Source: Devosia elaeis (GTDB lineage Bacteria; Pseudomonadota; Alphaproteobacteria; Rhizobiales; Devosiaceae). Taken from it: a stretch of 64,000 bases of DNA. Where the stretch lies: contig NZ_LVVY01000001.1 of the NCBI RefSeq assembly GCF_001650025.1, positions 62,001-126,000 on the forward strand. Reading direction: 5' to 3'. The position numbers and the translations under genes were made by a program. Under the pieces are notes generated by a model. The model made no database searches. It was not told where the DNA came from and saw only the letters and a list, made by a program, of their open reading frames with translations. Below are positions 63,982 to 64,000 of the stretch, piece by piece. How positions within the stretch are numbered: the first letter of the stretch is position 1; every line of letters starts with the position of its first letter.

Positions 63982-64000
63982 GATAAGGAACGAGTATTAT

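Overview
The window is a GC-rich chromosomal segment of an alphaproteobacterium. The order rpsF / fabD-fabG-acpP-fabF-mltG-yicC-gmk, the lptF-lptG-surA-like-pdxA-rsmA run, a holC gene, an Atu4866-type protein and many two-hairpin intergenic repeats point to Hyphomicrobiales, most likely a Devosia-like genus. The genus is inference from gene content; no 16S gene is present.

Layout. 1-4 kb: a short-chain dehydrogenase, then an amino-sugar operon on the minus strand (GntR regulator, NagB-II type deaminase, NagA), divergent from a MurQ-like SIS protein. 5-8.2 kb: an SRPBCC protein and a large MHYT-GGDEF-EAL protein. 8.45-10.5 kb: tRNA-Ser(GCU), then a lower-GC stretch with two paralogous membrane proteins of unknown function, each preceded by the same palindrome. 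10.5-14.3 kb: small envelope proteins, an SDR/LysR pair and a DUF1801 protein. 14.3-31.6 kb: a large amino-sugar and peptidoglycan-salvage region. It holds a CUT1 sugar ABC transporter with NanE and a GlcNAc kinase, an RpiR/MurR regulator, MurQ, a GNAT, NagZ, an oligopeptide-type ABC transporter whose binding protein resembles chitooligosaccharide-binding proteins, AnmK and a beta-lactamase-fold hydrolase. 31.7-47.8 kb: mixed genes (TSUP transporter, molybdopterin oxidoreductase, two MFS transporters with a MarR regulator, DEAD-box helicase, ndk, ABC-F ATPase, a DUF4344 protein, a YitT-family protein, holC). 47.9-53.2 kb: lptF-lptG, a SurA-like protein, pdxA and rsmA. 53.3-61.1 kb (minus strand): an MFS transporter, then gmk, yicC, mltG, fabF, acpP, fabG, fabD. 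61.3-64 kb: a glucose/sorbosone-dehydrogenase-like protein with a C-terminal cytochrome c, then rpsF.

How the genes fit together. The 1-5 kb and 14-32 kb blocks make an almost complete route: import of GlcNAc-type sugars and muropeptide-like oligomers, NagZ cleavage, peptide removal by the candidate serine amidase, phosphorylation by AnmK and the GlcNAc kinase, MurQ and NanE conversion to GlcNAc-6-P, then NagA and NagB-II to fructose-6-P. Sequence-visible operators link the parts: TGGAAT-N5-ATTCC sites lie in the promoters of murQ and of the CUT1 operon on either side of the RpiR gene, and ATACCA repeats lie in the GntR/MurQ-like divergent promoter. Most operon joins are 4-base start/stop overlaps. 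Dispersed palindromic repeats, several with GTCAY...RTGAC ends, fill many intergenic gaps. No transposase, integrase, CRISPR array or rRNA was found.
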